The translations under genes were made by a program, and so were the position numbers. Of a DNA stretch of 64,000 nucleotides, positions 22,001 to 33,675 are shown piece by piece. Within the stretch, counting starts at the first letter, position 1. Each line of letters begins with the position of its first letter. The DNA is taken from NCBI GenBank assembly GCA_025345505.1, contig JANVCC010000013.1, positions 1,143,215-1,207,214 of the forward strand, given 5' to 3'. The stretch is from Todiramphus chloris collaris (lineage: Eukaryota > Chordata > Aves > Coraciiformes > Alcedinidae). The notes under the pieces were generated by a model. The model did no database searches and was not told where the DNA came from. It was given only the letters and a program-made list of their open reading frames with translations.

Positions 22001-25000
22001 CTGCAAGACAGTCAAGGGAAAGGTAAGAAGAAAAAACAAAAAAAACATTATAGACCTGCTCATCCTTTGAAGTTATACCATAACTTAAAAGCAGCAATAT
22101 GGCAAGAAAATAAAATCTAACAAACAGAACTTAACCATCCCAAAAATAAAATGGTTGTTTCCCTCTTAAAAGGAAAAAACAAAAAACCAACCAAACACAA
22201 AAACCCACTAACACTCAACTGTTGGAAGGTGAAACATTGGCATTAGTCCACAAACTCTTATAAGTATTAATTTTTTGCATCTTTTTCACTTAGAAAAAAA
22301 ACAAAACGTCTTGGTCTTTATGGCTTCTTAACATGGTAAGAGCAACACACAAGCTAAAATTACATGTGAAATTTGAAGTATTAAAATAATTTTATCAGTT
22401 GGACATGGACAACACCTCAAAGTTTCATTCAAATTTAAAACATAAATTTATCTTAAGATGATTGCAATCTGTGTTTCATAGATGACTTTACAATGAGTCC
22501 ATAAAAACCAGGAAATAATTAAATATACGCATAGAAACTTACTCTCATTTTGTCAACCACTTTAGAAACTCACAATACTGAAAAAGAAGGGTCAAACTTT
22601 TTTTTTATTCTGACAAAGATAACCAGCTTAGTATTTCTGTGAATGAAAGAAACACTGCTCTATTTGACCAGACTTCTATTTCACAGCTACAAAATTACAA
22701 AGCCTGCAAGAAGTGTTTGTACCTTCTCCTAGCATATAACTGACCACATGGCACTGAGGGAGTTCAAAACCACCTATCAGGTACACTGGCGTCAAGTAAA
22801 AATACCCCTGCACTTTGCCACACAGTTTTTTATTCTACAGAAAATACTTAACATACATTACCTTACAGCCTAACATGACTTTATCCAAGTCTTAAGCAAA
22901 TGACACCCTGTTTCAGTGAAAAATAACAGTACTGTTAAAGAGACAGAATCTAACATTCAAAACCTTAGCTGAAAGTACTCTTCCTACAGAAAAATCATCT
23001 TGCATATTTTCCCAGCATTGACTAATGGAAGCTCATTCTCTGAAACTACAAAGCACAGTTAATGGAACTGCTGAAAGCCACATAGGAAACAATATCAAAA
23101 CTGGAATTAGAAAGGAGTTTTGTAACTTATCTTCTGTTAACTTTAGTATGCTTACATATTCTTTTACTGGACTTAACAGCAATCTTGCCAATTAGTATAC
23201 AGGCTCCCGTTCACTCTTCCATTTACCTACATGTGCCTATTTTACCAAGGAAGAAATACTGTTTTGTTGTACTTCTTAAAAAATTTTAGTCTAAGGAATA
23301 GCATCTGCAGAGGTACTACATCTGCTGTTCAATGAACAGCACTCCCCACCCCCTCTCAAGTCAGTAAAAGGCTTTATTCTGACAGGTTCTTCGTTAGCTT
23401 CTGAAATAAATATTGAAGTTACCTTTGCCCTGCTTAGCAGTTCTGCAATTAGTCTAATGGACTGAAGATTTCTCTGAGCTAACAGGAGCTTCCTTTCTTC
23501 TAGTTTTATCTTCTCTTGCAGTTTTTTCTGTTCTTCTGCTTGAAGCTTTTCAAGTTGCTTTTTATTTCGTCGAACTTCACGATCTTTCTGTTTCTGTTCT
23601 CTCTTGCGCAACTTTTCTTCTCTTTTTCTCTCTCTCTCATATTCTTCAAGTTCTCTCTGCTTCCTAAAATGAGATTAATATTTTTACTTTATCTAGGGCA
23701 GGTACAATTTTAGAGTCCTACTCTATGTAAGAATGTATTTTGTGCTTTGAGTAAGTTTCTAAGTAGGTCTTGTTGATTACTGAAACACACAAGTAGAAAA
23801 CAGTGAAGATTTTAACCCGTAGTTGCGATAGCAAACAATAATCACCTTCTCAATATATAAAACCAAGTTGGAATTGAAAAAAACACAAAACATGGCTACA
23901 ACAAAAAATTATTTTTTTCTAAAACCAATTTGACCAGAAACAATAAATTGTAAGGACGTGTTTGATGAGTGGTGCACTTGGTAGATAAGGAATTGGCTAG
24001 ATGGCTGCTCTCATAGAGCCATGATCAATGGCTCCATGTTCAGATAGAGACCTTGACAAGTGGAGTCCCCCAGGGATTGGTACTGGGTCTGGTGCTGTTT
24101 ACATCTTCGTCGGCGACATGGACAGTGGGATTGAGCACCCTCAGACAGTCTGCTGTGGATTGAGAGCAGCCCTGCAGAGAAGGTCTTGAGGGTGCTGGTT
24201 GATGAAGCGCTTAACGTGAGGTGGCAATGCGCCCTGGCAGCCCAAAAAGCCAGCCGCATCCTGGGCTGCATCAAAAGATGCATGGGGAGCAGGTCAAGGG
24301 ACATGATTATGACCCTCTACTCTGCTCTTGTGAGACCCCACCTGGAGTACTGTGTCCAGCTCTGAAGCCCCCAACATAAGGACACGGATCTGTTGGAGCG
24401 GGTCCAGAGGAGGGCCACAAAGATGATCAGAAGGCAGGAGCACCTCTCCTATGAGGATACACTGAGGTAGTTGGGTCTGTTCAGCCTAGAGAAAAGAAGG
24501 CTCTGGGGAGACCTTATAGCAACCTTCCAGTACCTGAAAGGGTCCTGCAGGAAAGCTTGGGAAGGACTTTTTATAAGGGCATGTGGTGATAGGACAAGGG
24601 GCAATGGTTTTAAACTAGAGCAGGGTAGATTTATATTAGACATTAGGAAGAAGTTATTTACCATGGGGGTGGCAAGACACTGAAACAGGTTGCCCAGAGA
24701 AGTCGTGGACACCTCATTCCTGGAAATAGTTTAAGACCAGGCTGGAAGAGGCTTTGAGCAACCTGGTCTAGTTGGAGGTGTCCCTGCCCATGGCAGGGGG
24801 GTTGGAACTAGATGATCTCTAAGGTCCCTTCTGACTCAGGCCATTCTGAGATTCTATGAGTAACACCACATCAGGGAGCTGGACAATCAATCATCATACT
24901 GAGAAGAAAATTACCAATCCAATTAATGTGTGCAGAGGTTGGTGTTTTTATTTCAGTTATTAGGACAAAATGGTAGCTTATGTAAAAGGTCAAGGGTTTC

Positions 25001-28000
25001 TGAGATGAAGTGTGTAATGGCACAATTTTTAGGAAATTATTTTGCAGACTTAATATTTTGAGCTGAACATAAGCATTAGTGATAATCTAAACAACCTTAC
25101 AGTTTCAGAAACTGTTTAATATCTAACAATGAATCAATAAGAATTTATATACATCAAGGCAAATGGACACCATACAAACCCTGAAACATCTGTGTTAATA
25201 TTCTGAATTGTTGTCTCATGACATTTGCACCCCTATTCATCTTCTTAAAATGTCACTGTTAAGACATGCTTGAATCCCATCCCCTTCCTGGAAAAATACT
25301 AATGTTAAAAACAAAGTAGCTTTATAGCATCAAAGTTACTTAGTAGCAGAACTAGTGCATTGTTTTCCATTCTCCATTTGCAGTCCAACATTTTTCTATC
25401 AGAATAGCTATATGTCATGCAAGCTCCCAGCTCTTAGAATTACTGTTCAAGAACAAAAAGACAAGCAGGTGTAAAACAATCTTCTCCAAATCTCAAAATC
25501 CCTGAACTCTACTGCCTCGAAAGAAATATTCTCACTCAGTTTTAAGTGTTTCACTTTAAATACAGGAGAACTTTGAAAGAAAACTTGTGTTTATTTTCTC
25601 TCTATTGATGCTTATAGGAAAGAGTGACTAGTTCTGTTATGCCTGACTGTTAAAAATAAAACTGAACATAAACAATAAATACCTCTCTTCCTCTTTTTGT
25701 TTCTCCTCAGCTTCTTTCTCTCTACGTTTTTGTTCTTCTCTCTGTTTTTCAAGCTCTTGAAGCTTTTGCCTTTCAAGCTGACGCTTCTTAATTGATGCAT
25801 CACTGAGATGTTTAGTTGAGTCAAAAGAAACCTTTATGGGATAAAATTGAAAACAGTTTTAAGTAGACAAAAAAACACAGAACACCTGACAATTTACACA
25901 ATCCCCACAAATTTAACCTAGCAGAAAGGTATCCAAATAGCAGTGTAAGTAGAATCAGAAATATAAAACCTTTTCAAAACAAAGGGAACTTTTCTATGGG
26001 CCCAGAGCAAGCACTGAAGTACTATAACCGGATAACTGGAAACTAAATTCCTGCATGCTAGCACAATCTGATACCACTTTACACTTTCTGTGTGTCTGAT
26101 ATGCAAAAGTAAGCCCTTGTGTGGTTTAGGCCTTTGCTGTCCATTGCTTTCAACCTGTAAGAACAGCAATGTACAAAACTCTTTCAACTCATGTATGTTA
26201 TACTGTACAGCACTAAGACAAAATGGGGCTAAACCATCTTCAGCAGAAGAAACAGTTCTACAACATTCATCAGCTGGTTTAAGCAAGTGCCTCCCTATCA
26301 GTTCTAACACCAAGATTCCCCAGATTGAGGTAAACTGGATGAAGCTCCAAGTTTGAGACTGGGAACACAAGAGAAAAGAAAGCTACACACATTTGAGCAA
26401 TGAAACCTGGGAAAAGGCTCAGCTTCCAGGACATATGAGCACACCTTGGCCATGTCCAGCTGCATGCAGGTACAGGACACCAGCTGACATCACACCCCTG
26501 GTGCCCTAATCTCCCATTCTAGTTATCACCGGTGTGCAGGCAGGCAGGGGTCTATAATACACTCCCACAGGACCATCATCATGAACTACAGGGCAGAGAA
26601 CAAGGAGCACATACTCTGCTGTTTAATTCACCCAGGCTCTATGCAAAATGATGCTTCACTCCCAGGCTGAAAGGACAGATAGGTGAAAACAGACAAGGTG
26701 TTGTGACCTTGTATGAAAGAGATCTGTCCTGACAGCACAGTCACAAACACGGCCCCCTGTCTTTCTATCAGTCCCCATGGTAGCTGCCAGGAAGGCACGC
26801 TTCCACTTGCACAGCCAAACTAATTTGGGAACTGTGATCCCCGTCATGTAAGTGAGAGTTTGAACTTCACATCCCCTTGAAAACCTTGAGGGTCAAGGTA
26901 CAAACAGTTTCTATGCTCCAGATGACAAACAAGATAAAAAGGTTACAGTGTTTTACTTAGACTGACTAAACCACAGCTAGAATAAATATTTCCATGTTCC
27001 CATATTACACAGAGAAGCACTCAAGCTTTTTCCTGAAATACCCTTTCTGATTTGATGAATGACTATTGAGCATCTTGAAATACACCCACAAACATTTCAC
27101 ACAACCAATATGTAAATGCACAGACCACCTCCAAACATACCAGAGCAAGTTTTCTTCAGGCCATGCTTTCATAGATACTACATCTGAACAGACTGTCTTG
27201 TTCTCTCCTGTCATAGTTGTATTTTCTAAGACAATGAGGTTACAGAAAAAAAAAAAAATCTGGAAAACTCAGCATGTAAATATTATGAATAAAGCATACT
27301 GCATTCCCAGGAAACTGTGCTAAAGATTAACACTATCATTTACATTTCCGTAGAGCATTTCTGCAGGTAAAGTGCAGCAATGATTAATTGTGCATTCCCC
27401 AGGCCACACAGACCACACGCTATTAAATTGTCCCATAGACAATTATCAATGCAGGGACAAAATACGAAGGCTGTGAAATTCTCCTCCAAATTTCTATTTG
27501 TAATGAACACAAGAGAGAACAACGCACTTTGAAGTCAGCCTTCTGGTGAAATACATCTGAACTTGTTCTGAGTTTTTGGTGAAATAACAAGATCTATAAA
27601 TATGTATTACTTTCTAAAAGCTACTTATCATGTCATGTTCATATACTTGGTCATCCCATCAAGCAGTTCTCATTTCTAGAGCTTCCTTTTTAAAAAAACA
27701 ATAAAAAAAAAAGAGCAAAACCTGGCACACTTAGTTCATGTAGCCCAACACATATTTCTTACACCATTTTCCTTTAAAAATTCTACTATGGCTGTTCCAT
27801 AAAAGTGCATTTGTGCTGCCAGTGTCACCTGTTATCCTCACTACAACATACAGAGGTGGGTTTTAAGCACCAGAGAAACACCTTTTAGTTGTAAACAGTC
27901 TTTTAAATTGGTTCCCTTACAAAAACAGCCCAGTTTCTCACCTTTATATTGCAAGCCACTGCTTTGCCATCATCGCCTTTATACATCAGCTTCATCCCTC

Positions 28001-28703
28001 GCAGGGCGTTCATGGCCTTAATGAAACCTGCGTACTCTTGATATTGAACATAAGCTTCAAAATTCAAATGGCCTCCAAAACTGAAAGTGTGAAAATTTCT
28101 GCCAGTCATTTCTTCTCTGTAAGGGTCCAGCATGGGGATGTCCACATTACGTATTTCTCCAAAATTCTTGAAAACTTTTATAAGGACTTCTTCGCTTGGC
28201 TTTTCCGAGCCAGAGTCCTTTGCTGCAAACCACTTACAAGGTAAGCCCTCTAAGTGAATAGTATCTGGCCTTTCCCCCGGCAAAGTTTCATTCATATCTT
28301 TCGCATCACGGAAAAAAGAGTCCCAGTCATGTCTGGTAGGAAAGTCAATCTTATATTCTGCAGCACGGACCTTTAAAATGTCAGAGAAGCCACTCAGCTT
28401 TATTGTTTTGCCATCAAGGCACGCCAGGAAAGATTTAACCAAACTTTTGTTTTCAACCTCTCCTTCAAACCGGATGAAATCCATTGTGCTTTTAGAAATC
28501 CGCAGAGTGGAAAACTGATGAGTTTGAACCATCCCTTTCAATCTTTCCATCACTTCCCAGTTCGAAATGGATTTTCCCGGTTGTTTCAGCTGAGGAAGTG
28601 CCACACTGATGGTCATTTTTGTAATGGGTTTAAGGTATAACCCACAGGGAGCACAGAGCTCTACGGCTTCTGATGTATCATGAACTATTGTTGCAGCAGC
28701 CAT
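21068..28703 (-). CDS. AKAP17A: A-kinase anchoring protein 17A (XE7/SFRS17A), complete CDS
   Basis: A splicing factor of nuclear speckles that also binds PKA regulatory subunits and brings the kinase to the splicing machinery. Coding exons (minus strand): 28703-27942, 25831-25683, 23663-23423, 22000-21068. Junctions are GT-AG and in phase, giving 2085 bases or 694 residues; the human protein has 695. Residues 1-254 contain the conserved [17 protein letters not shown] start and an RRM-like domain (about 147-250, LEGLPCKWF to ACNIK). Residues about 265-455 are a highly charged, probably coiled-coil or single-helix region. Residues about 370-384 ([14 protein letters not shown]) form an amphipathic helix that could contribute to PKA binding (inference). 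From about 575 on, Arg-Ser repeats build an RS domain ending KQRSTWSG. The gene is intact. Introns hold one CR1 (23960-24861); the first coding intron (25832-27941) and last intron (22001-23422) show nothing recognised. Confidence 0.97.
23423..23663 (-). CDS. AKAP17A: AKAP17A coding exon 3 (residues 304-384)
   Basis: Acceptor CATTTTAG precedes 23663. It encodes [20 protein letters not shown], further charged helix, then [19 protein letters not shown] and SRAK, ending at donor AAAG|GTAACT (23423/23422). The reading frame stays open into the intron for 43 codons before a stop. Confidence 0.96.
23960..24861 (+). mobile_element. CR1 fragment in AKAP17A intron (between exons 2 and 3)
   Basis: Plus-strand CR1 carrying the 3' end of ORF2 and the 3' UTR: GGAGTCCCCCAGGGATTGGT, CGGCGACATGGACAGTGGGA, GAGACCCCACCTGGAGTACT, TTGGAACTAGATGATCTCTA and a degenerate octamer end at ATTCTGAGATTCTATGAG. 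It contains stops and an internal deletion after 24150, so it codes for nothing. It is antisense to AKAP17A. Confidence 0.92.
25683..25831 (-). CDS. AKAP17A: AKAP17A coding exon 2 (residues 255-304)
   Basis: Acceptor CATAAAG precedes 25831. The exon encodes [18 protein letters not shown] then Lys/Glu/Gln-rich helix, ending GAAGAGAG before GTATTT. The exon follows the NIK end of exon 1 in phase 0 and splits an arginine codon at its 3' end. Confidence 0.95.
27942..28703 (-). CDS. AKAP17A: AKAP17A coding exon 1 (residues 1-254)
   Basis: ATG at 28703-28701 in good context (G at -3, G at +4) begins [16 protein letters not shown], matching the human start. The open frame runs 23 codons further up but only to a TTG, and that part is the pyrimidine-rich upstream sequence, so it is not coding. 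The donor is ATAAAG|GTGAGAA at 27942/27941. The exon's own 5' edge is unresolved: no AG lies between the ATG and 28785. Confidence 0.96.
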
Positions 28704-29189
28704 AACACAGAAAAAGCATAGGATAAAAAAAATAAAAGATGCAAGTTTAAGTTGCACGCCAACAGTAGTCAAATAGAATAGCCCTTATCCGTAAATAATT
28801 CAATTCTTTGGCCATTTAACCATTCCCAAGTTAAAATAACGTCTCATAATAATACAAGAGTCAATTACAGAGTTAAAACTGAGTAGTACAAACATCTTAA
28901 ATTACTTTATAACTACTAGAGCCTATAAGTAATTAAACCTCAGTAAGGGCTCAGAAAAAAAAAAGACAAAAAGCTGATGACAATCTTAGGAATACATGAA
29001 GCTGTTATGTCATGGCTCAGAAAGCAGCTACCCTTTCTCAGGAAGGAAGGGACTGGCGGAGCGATGTCACACCGCTTTGAAGTCTACTTAACCAGTAAAC
29101 CCCAGCAGGCTAGCGCCGAGGCGGATCCCACGTTTTGGTATCTGCAACGAGAGAAAAAACGTCCTTTTCATGTAAAAAAGCCTGAAGCC

Positions 29190-29780
29190 TCACTGCCCTC
29201 CCACCGAGCAGCGCTGAGCAGCCTCGGCAGTACAAGGCAGGGGAGGGCCGTGAGCCACGCCGGAGCCAGCGACCACCAGCAGCCGTACAACCCGCCCGCG
29301 GGAAGGCCGGCGGCTGCCCCCGACGGGAGGAGCTCCGGCGGCGGGGCGAGCCCTCGGGATAGTCGGCCTAGCGGGGAAGGCCCTCCCCGACCCCAGCGGG
29401 CCGGGCCAAGTTACTCTCTCCCTCCGCCGCAGGCTCCCCTACGCGTTCCCCGACCGCCAGAGCCCAGCAGCGCCCCGCCAGCCACCACCTGCCCCGCTGA
29501 AGGGCCCCTCCCGGCGCCCGCCTCACCCGCAGCGTGCGTCGGCCCCACAGGCAACGGCCGCCAGCCCCGCGTGCACCACCACCGCCGCCCCCCGACCCTG
29601 CCCCTCCGCGCGCCGCCGGGGGCCGCTTCCGCTTCCGCGTGGCGGGACGCACCCCGGCCGGCCAGGGGGCGGGCGCCGTCTCTATGGCCGCCCTCTCTCT
29701 CTATGACAGCGGCGTGAGGGCGGCGCCTGGCGGCCCGGCGGGAGAGCGGGGGTTTAGAAACACCATGGCGGCCCCCAGGC
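29190..29780. promoter_or_regulatory. CpG island, probable AKAP17A promoter and non-coding first exon
   Basis: A sharply bounded GC- and CpG-rich block in an otherwise AT-rich window, about 0.5-1 kb upstream of the AKAP17A start codon. It contains GC boxes (GGGGGCGGGC near 29664) and a YY1-like ATGGCGGC (29765-29772). A possible minus-strand donor GCGG|GTGAGG lies at 29527/29526 and could end a non-coding first exon. Open frames across it on both strands are proline/arginine-rich artefacts of GC content. No TATA box was seen. Confidence 0.75.
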
Positions 29781-29814
29781 GGGCGGGGGGGAATATGGTT
29801 TCCCAATAAGGCAA

Positions 29815-30016
29815 ACAGTGTATCCAGCAGTAGAGGGAGGGGATTCTGCCCCTCTGCTCCGCTCTGGGGAGACCCCCCCTGCAGTGCTGGGTCCAGCTCT
29901 GGAGTCCTCAGCACAGGAGAGACAGGGACCTGTTGGAGCGGGGCCAGAGGAGGCCACAGCAATGCTGAGAGGGCTGGAACCCCTCTGCTGGGAGGCCAGG
30001 CTGAGAGAGTTGGGGT
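29815..30016 (+). mobile_element. CR1 fragment, left part of an interrupted copy
   Basis: GATTCTGCCCCTCTGCTCCG, GTCCAGCTCTGGAGTCCTCA and GACCTGTTGGAGCGGGGCCA followed by CTGAGAGAGTTGGGGTT are CR1 ORF2 3'-region motifs. The copy stops abruptly where an LTR piece begins and resumes at 30210. It starts about 35 bases beyond the CpG island. Confidence 0.88.
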
Positions 30017-30209
30017 TAAATAAATAAATAAATCTTGTTTTCTTTTGCTTCTGTGCACAGCCTTGCTTTGCTTCTTCACTAAACTGCTTGTTTCTTATCC
30101 CACGAGTTTCATCTTACTTTCTTCCCCCTAGTCCAGCTGAGGCAAGAAGGGAAGTGATAGAGAGGCTCAGTGGTCACCTGGCATCCAGCCAAGGTCAAAG
30201 CACCACAGG
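30017..30209 (+). mobile_element. LTR R-U5 fragment inside a CR1 copy
   Basis: Begins in AAATAAATAAATAAATC and continues CTTGTTTTCTTTTGCTTCTG, CTTTGCTTCTTCACTAAACT, GTGATAGAGAGGCTCAGTGG and GCATCCAGCCAAGGTCAAAG to CACCACA. This is the same U5 type as the minus-strand LTR at 1767-2308, but U3 and most of R are absent. Confidence 0.8.
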
Positions 30210-30535
30210 GGTCTACAAGAAACCTGGGTGGGGACTTTTTACAAAGGCCTGTAGTGATAGGACAAAGGGTAATGGTTTGAAACAGGAAGAGGGGAGATTT
30301 AGATTGAAAATAAGAAGTTCTTCACTGTGAGGGTGGTAAGACACTGGCACAGGCTGTCCAGGGAAGTTGTGAATGCTCCATTACTGGATGTGTTCAAATT
30401 CAGGTTGGAGATGGGTCTTTGAGCAAAGTGGTCTAGTGGGAAGCATCCCTCCCCATGGCAGGAGGGGGTGGAACAAGATGATCTTTAAGGTCCCTTCCAA
30501 ACCAAGCCATTCTATGACTCTGTGATTCTATAATT
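30210..30535 (+). mobile_element. CR1 3' tail, right part of the interrupted copy
   Basis: GGTCTACAAGAAACCTGGGT, GACTTTTTACAAAGGCCTGT, GAACAAGATGATCTTTAAGG and a terminal ATTCTATGACTCTGTGATTC make a complete CR1 3' end. It continues the copy at 29815-30016 after a gap of roughly 55 consensus bases. Confidence 0.9.
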
Positions 30536-31144
30536 TTTACCATTTCCTTCTAACAGGGCACAGAAACCCTGCCAAAAGCCGACCCAGTACATGGACAACA
30601 GAGCTGGGGTGTCTGAGGCCACCAGCTACCAAGGAAGATAGCCTCTGACTTGCAGATTCACACACATTTCCAATAGCTTGTGGTTTTTTTTTTTTTTTTT
30701 TTCTCTGAAAACAAACCCAAACTCTGAATTTATAACAGGATGGCACAAGTCAACAAGACAACTTAGTTGCATAAACATGAGTGACTAGTGCCATTTGAGA
30801 TGCTGTAAGATATCAAAGCTACATACGTGGGTCTGGAAAATACACCACATGACCTACAGGAAACCTGACTACACTGTCAGCTGGAGGTTATTCTGGATAC
30901 CCTACAACATCCCAAATGGCAGTAGGCGTATGAGTTAGACAACTGAATTCAGTCTTTGGTGTTGTCTTAGTGGCTGTGGGGTCTGTGTCTTGCTTAGCTT
31001 TCAGCTGCTGCTTTAGGAGGGTGTGAGGCTTCTCAAATCCTGTGTTGAACATACTGCACCTTAGCTCACATCTCCAATACCCTAGAGTATCTCTATACAT
31101 AGAACATTTCTTTTTGCTTTCAGTACCCTAGAGCATCAAGTGAA

Positions 31145-31398
31145 CGATGGTAGATTTATATTAGAAATAGAAATTTTATAATAGAAATTCTTCACTCTGA
31201 GGGTGGCGAGACACTGGAACAGGTTTCCCAGTGAAGCGGTGGATGCCCTCTCCTTGAAATTGTTCAAGGCCAGGTTGCATGGAGCTTTGAGCAACCTGGT
31301 CTAGTGAGAGGTGTCCCCACCCACAGCAGGGGTGTTGAAACTAGGTGATCTTTAAGATCCATTCCAACCCAAACCATTCTGTGATTCAATGTTCTTGA
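31145..31398 (+). mobile_element. CR1 3' tail
   Basis: GAGGGTGGCGAGACACTGGA, AACCTGGTCTAGTGAGAGGT and CATTCCAACCCAAACCATTC with a TGTGATTC octamer end. It is 5'-truncated. Confidence 0.9.
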
Positions 31399-31399
31399 T

Positions 31400-32784
31400 A
31401 GACCCTAAGCCCCTGTGGCAGGAATCTGAATCCTGTTTCTAGTTTACAAGTAGCTATCCACATGCAGACACGTGTCTGAGTCTTTAACAGGGTTGTATTC
31501 TTGGTGTTCTCAATCTCCAGGAATTCTTTAATTCAACTGGTATCTGAATGGGAAAAGACTTCCCTTTCTTCCAAAGAAATGGAAATATGGAAAGTATTGA
31601 TGTGTCTTTACATAATTGTTCAGCAATAAATATTTAATTCATACCAAAGCACATTTCTTGAATGTGCTCTCATCCTTCACTGGTTGTTTATAGCAGTTTA
31701 AAGAAAAGGGGGTCAAGTTGCAGTGGTGGGCACAGAAGCCAGTTGTCCATTTTGTGCTTGTTCACTTTTTATGTCTGCTTTGCCTACTGTATAAATGAGG
31801 CAAAGTATTTGGTAGGCCATCAGATCCTCAAGTACACTTTTCAAATGATTTTACACTATTTTATCACACATTAGAGCTTCGCACTGTAGCTTTACCATCA
31901 GAAGATTCCTCATACTTAGGTTCACTGCAAGGGAAGGATGCAGAAGTTGCCACATACACACAGGAGCAGGCCTGCCTTCATTCCCTGTGCCACCGCCCTT
32001 CAGATATCTGCTCCCACATTCTCAGAGAACCCCAGTTTCATCACTGGGACTGAAGTTGCATGCTACCGACTCCCTCTTAATTTCCTGCTGCTCATCCCCA
32101 GCCCAGGAGCTGTTCCTGCTGCTGCTGCCAACCTCTTGCCCTTATCCAGTGACTCATCCACTACCTCACCTTCCTGCCCCTGCTCCAGTGTTTTGAAACA
32201 GGCACCAGGATAAACCAACTTGGATAAAGTCCCTCCCCCTGGGAAAGCGGAACTGCAGGAACCTTCAGCGTCAGGCTAGCGCTAACCACTGTGTGGAAAT
32301 CATGACTTTGAAGCATCAATGAAAACACTCAGCGCAGGAGGCCACCATCAATCCAGCAGCTGCAGCAAGACCTCAGCTGTTGTGCACTGGTGCTTTTCCA
32401 CATTGCAGATGCTGGTAGCTGCTGGCCCTACTCTGTTTCTTTGTTGGTTTAGTTAAGTACTAGTGTAAAGGCAGAATCAGGAACCACCGCTGTTGTACAA
32501 CAGTTTGAAAGAGTTTGTGCTTTGTAGTCTGAGAGCCCCTGCATAGCGTGTCACGCCTGCTCCTACAGACTGCACTTGGGAGTGCACAAAACCCATCTAG
32601 TTACATCCCAGAGAGTTTCTGTAGCAGCACACACTGCGTATGGCAAAGATTTTGAATCCTGTGCGTGATGATAGTTCCACCCCCTGAGACTGTTCCAGAA
32701 TTAAATATTCTGTATTTTTAACTAACAGGTAATATCAATGCTCTGAACAGTTACAAGATGCCAGAGTTGAGGTTTTCTATGCTG
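31400..32784. other. intergenic, nothing recognised
   Basis: No exon or repeat that I recognise. The C-rich plus-strand frames near 31938-32213 look like chance frames. Confidence 0.45.
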
Positions 32785-32952
32785 TGACATCAGATAGGGT
32801 GCTATACTGACATCAGATGGGGTGCATCTTTATCAGAGGGGAAGAAGGTTTCTATCATGGGAATTGTCTGGGCTCATTGATAGAGCTTTAAACTAGATTC
32901 GAAGGGGGTAAGGGGAAAAACCTGTCTCACAGGAAACAAGCCAGGCACATCT

Positions 32953-33675
32953 GTGGGGTGTTATGCCAGCTCCACTGCTACCTTGGGGTTGGTACCAGTC
33001 AGGAGGTACTCTAGCATTGCTAACTCGCTAAAATGCCTGTACACCAATGCATGCAGTATGGGGAACAAACAGGATGCACTAGAGATCTGCGTGCAATCTC
33101 AGGACCCTGATCTCATTGCAATCACTGACACATGGTGGGACAGCTCACACGGCTGGAACACTGTCATGGATGGTTATGTCCTTTTCAGGAAGGACAGGCT
33201 GGCAAGGCGAGGTGGTGGAGTCGCTCTCTATGTGAGAGAGCAACTGGAATGCGTCGAGCTCTCCCTGGGGGTCAATGAGGAGCAGGTTGAAAGCTTGTGG
33301 ATTAGGATTAAGGGGGAGACTAGTATGGGAGACATGGTAGTAGGTGTTTACTACAGGCCACCTCATCAGGATGAGGAAGCTGAGGAGGCCTTCTACAAGC
33401 AGCTGGAAGTAGCCTCAAAACCACAGGCTCTGGTTGTCATGGGGGACTGCAATTACCCTGACATTTGCTGGGAAAGCCACCCAGTCAGGCATGCACAGTC
33501 TGGTGGGCTCCTCCAGAGCATTGATGATAACTTCCTAATGCAGGTGGTGGAGGAGCCGAGGAGGAGGGGAGTGCTGCTGGACCTTGTACTGGCAAACAGA
33601 GAGGCACTGGGTGAGGATGTGAAGGTGGGAGCACCCTTGGCTGCAGTGACCACGAGATGCTGGAGTTCAGAATGA
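32953..33675 (+). pseudogene. CR1 ORF2 endonuclease domain, frameshifted
   Basis: Apurinic/apyrimidinic-type endonuclease of a CR1 LINE, which nicks target DNA to prime reverse transcription. Visible motifs include LKCLYTNACSMGNKQ, LIAITDTWWDSSH, VVGVYYRPP and MGDCNYPDICW, in family order. The frame is lost near 33645: the usual SDHEMLEF motif (about 33644-33667) is in a different frame. Confidence 0.9.

Noticed and set aside
24011-24712. Open frames on the minus strand around 24011-24712
   Set aside because: These are reverse-strand shadows of the CR1 at 23960-24861.
28704-28772. N-terminal extension of AKAP17A with a hydrophobic leader
   Set aside because: The extension begins at TTG, not ATG, and its hydrophobicity comes from a T-rich tract. 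The conserved start MAAATIV is at 28703.
28977-29717. 246-codon plus-strand frame in the CpG island
   Set aside because: Proline- and arginine-rich composition arises from GC content, the frame has no recognisable domain, and overlapping frames exist on the other strand (29411-30079).
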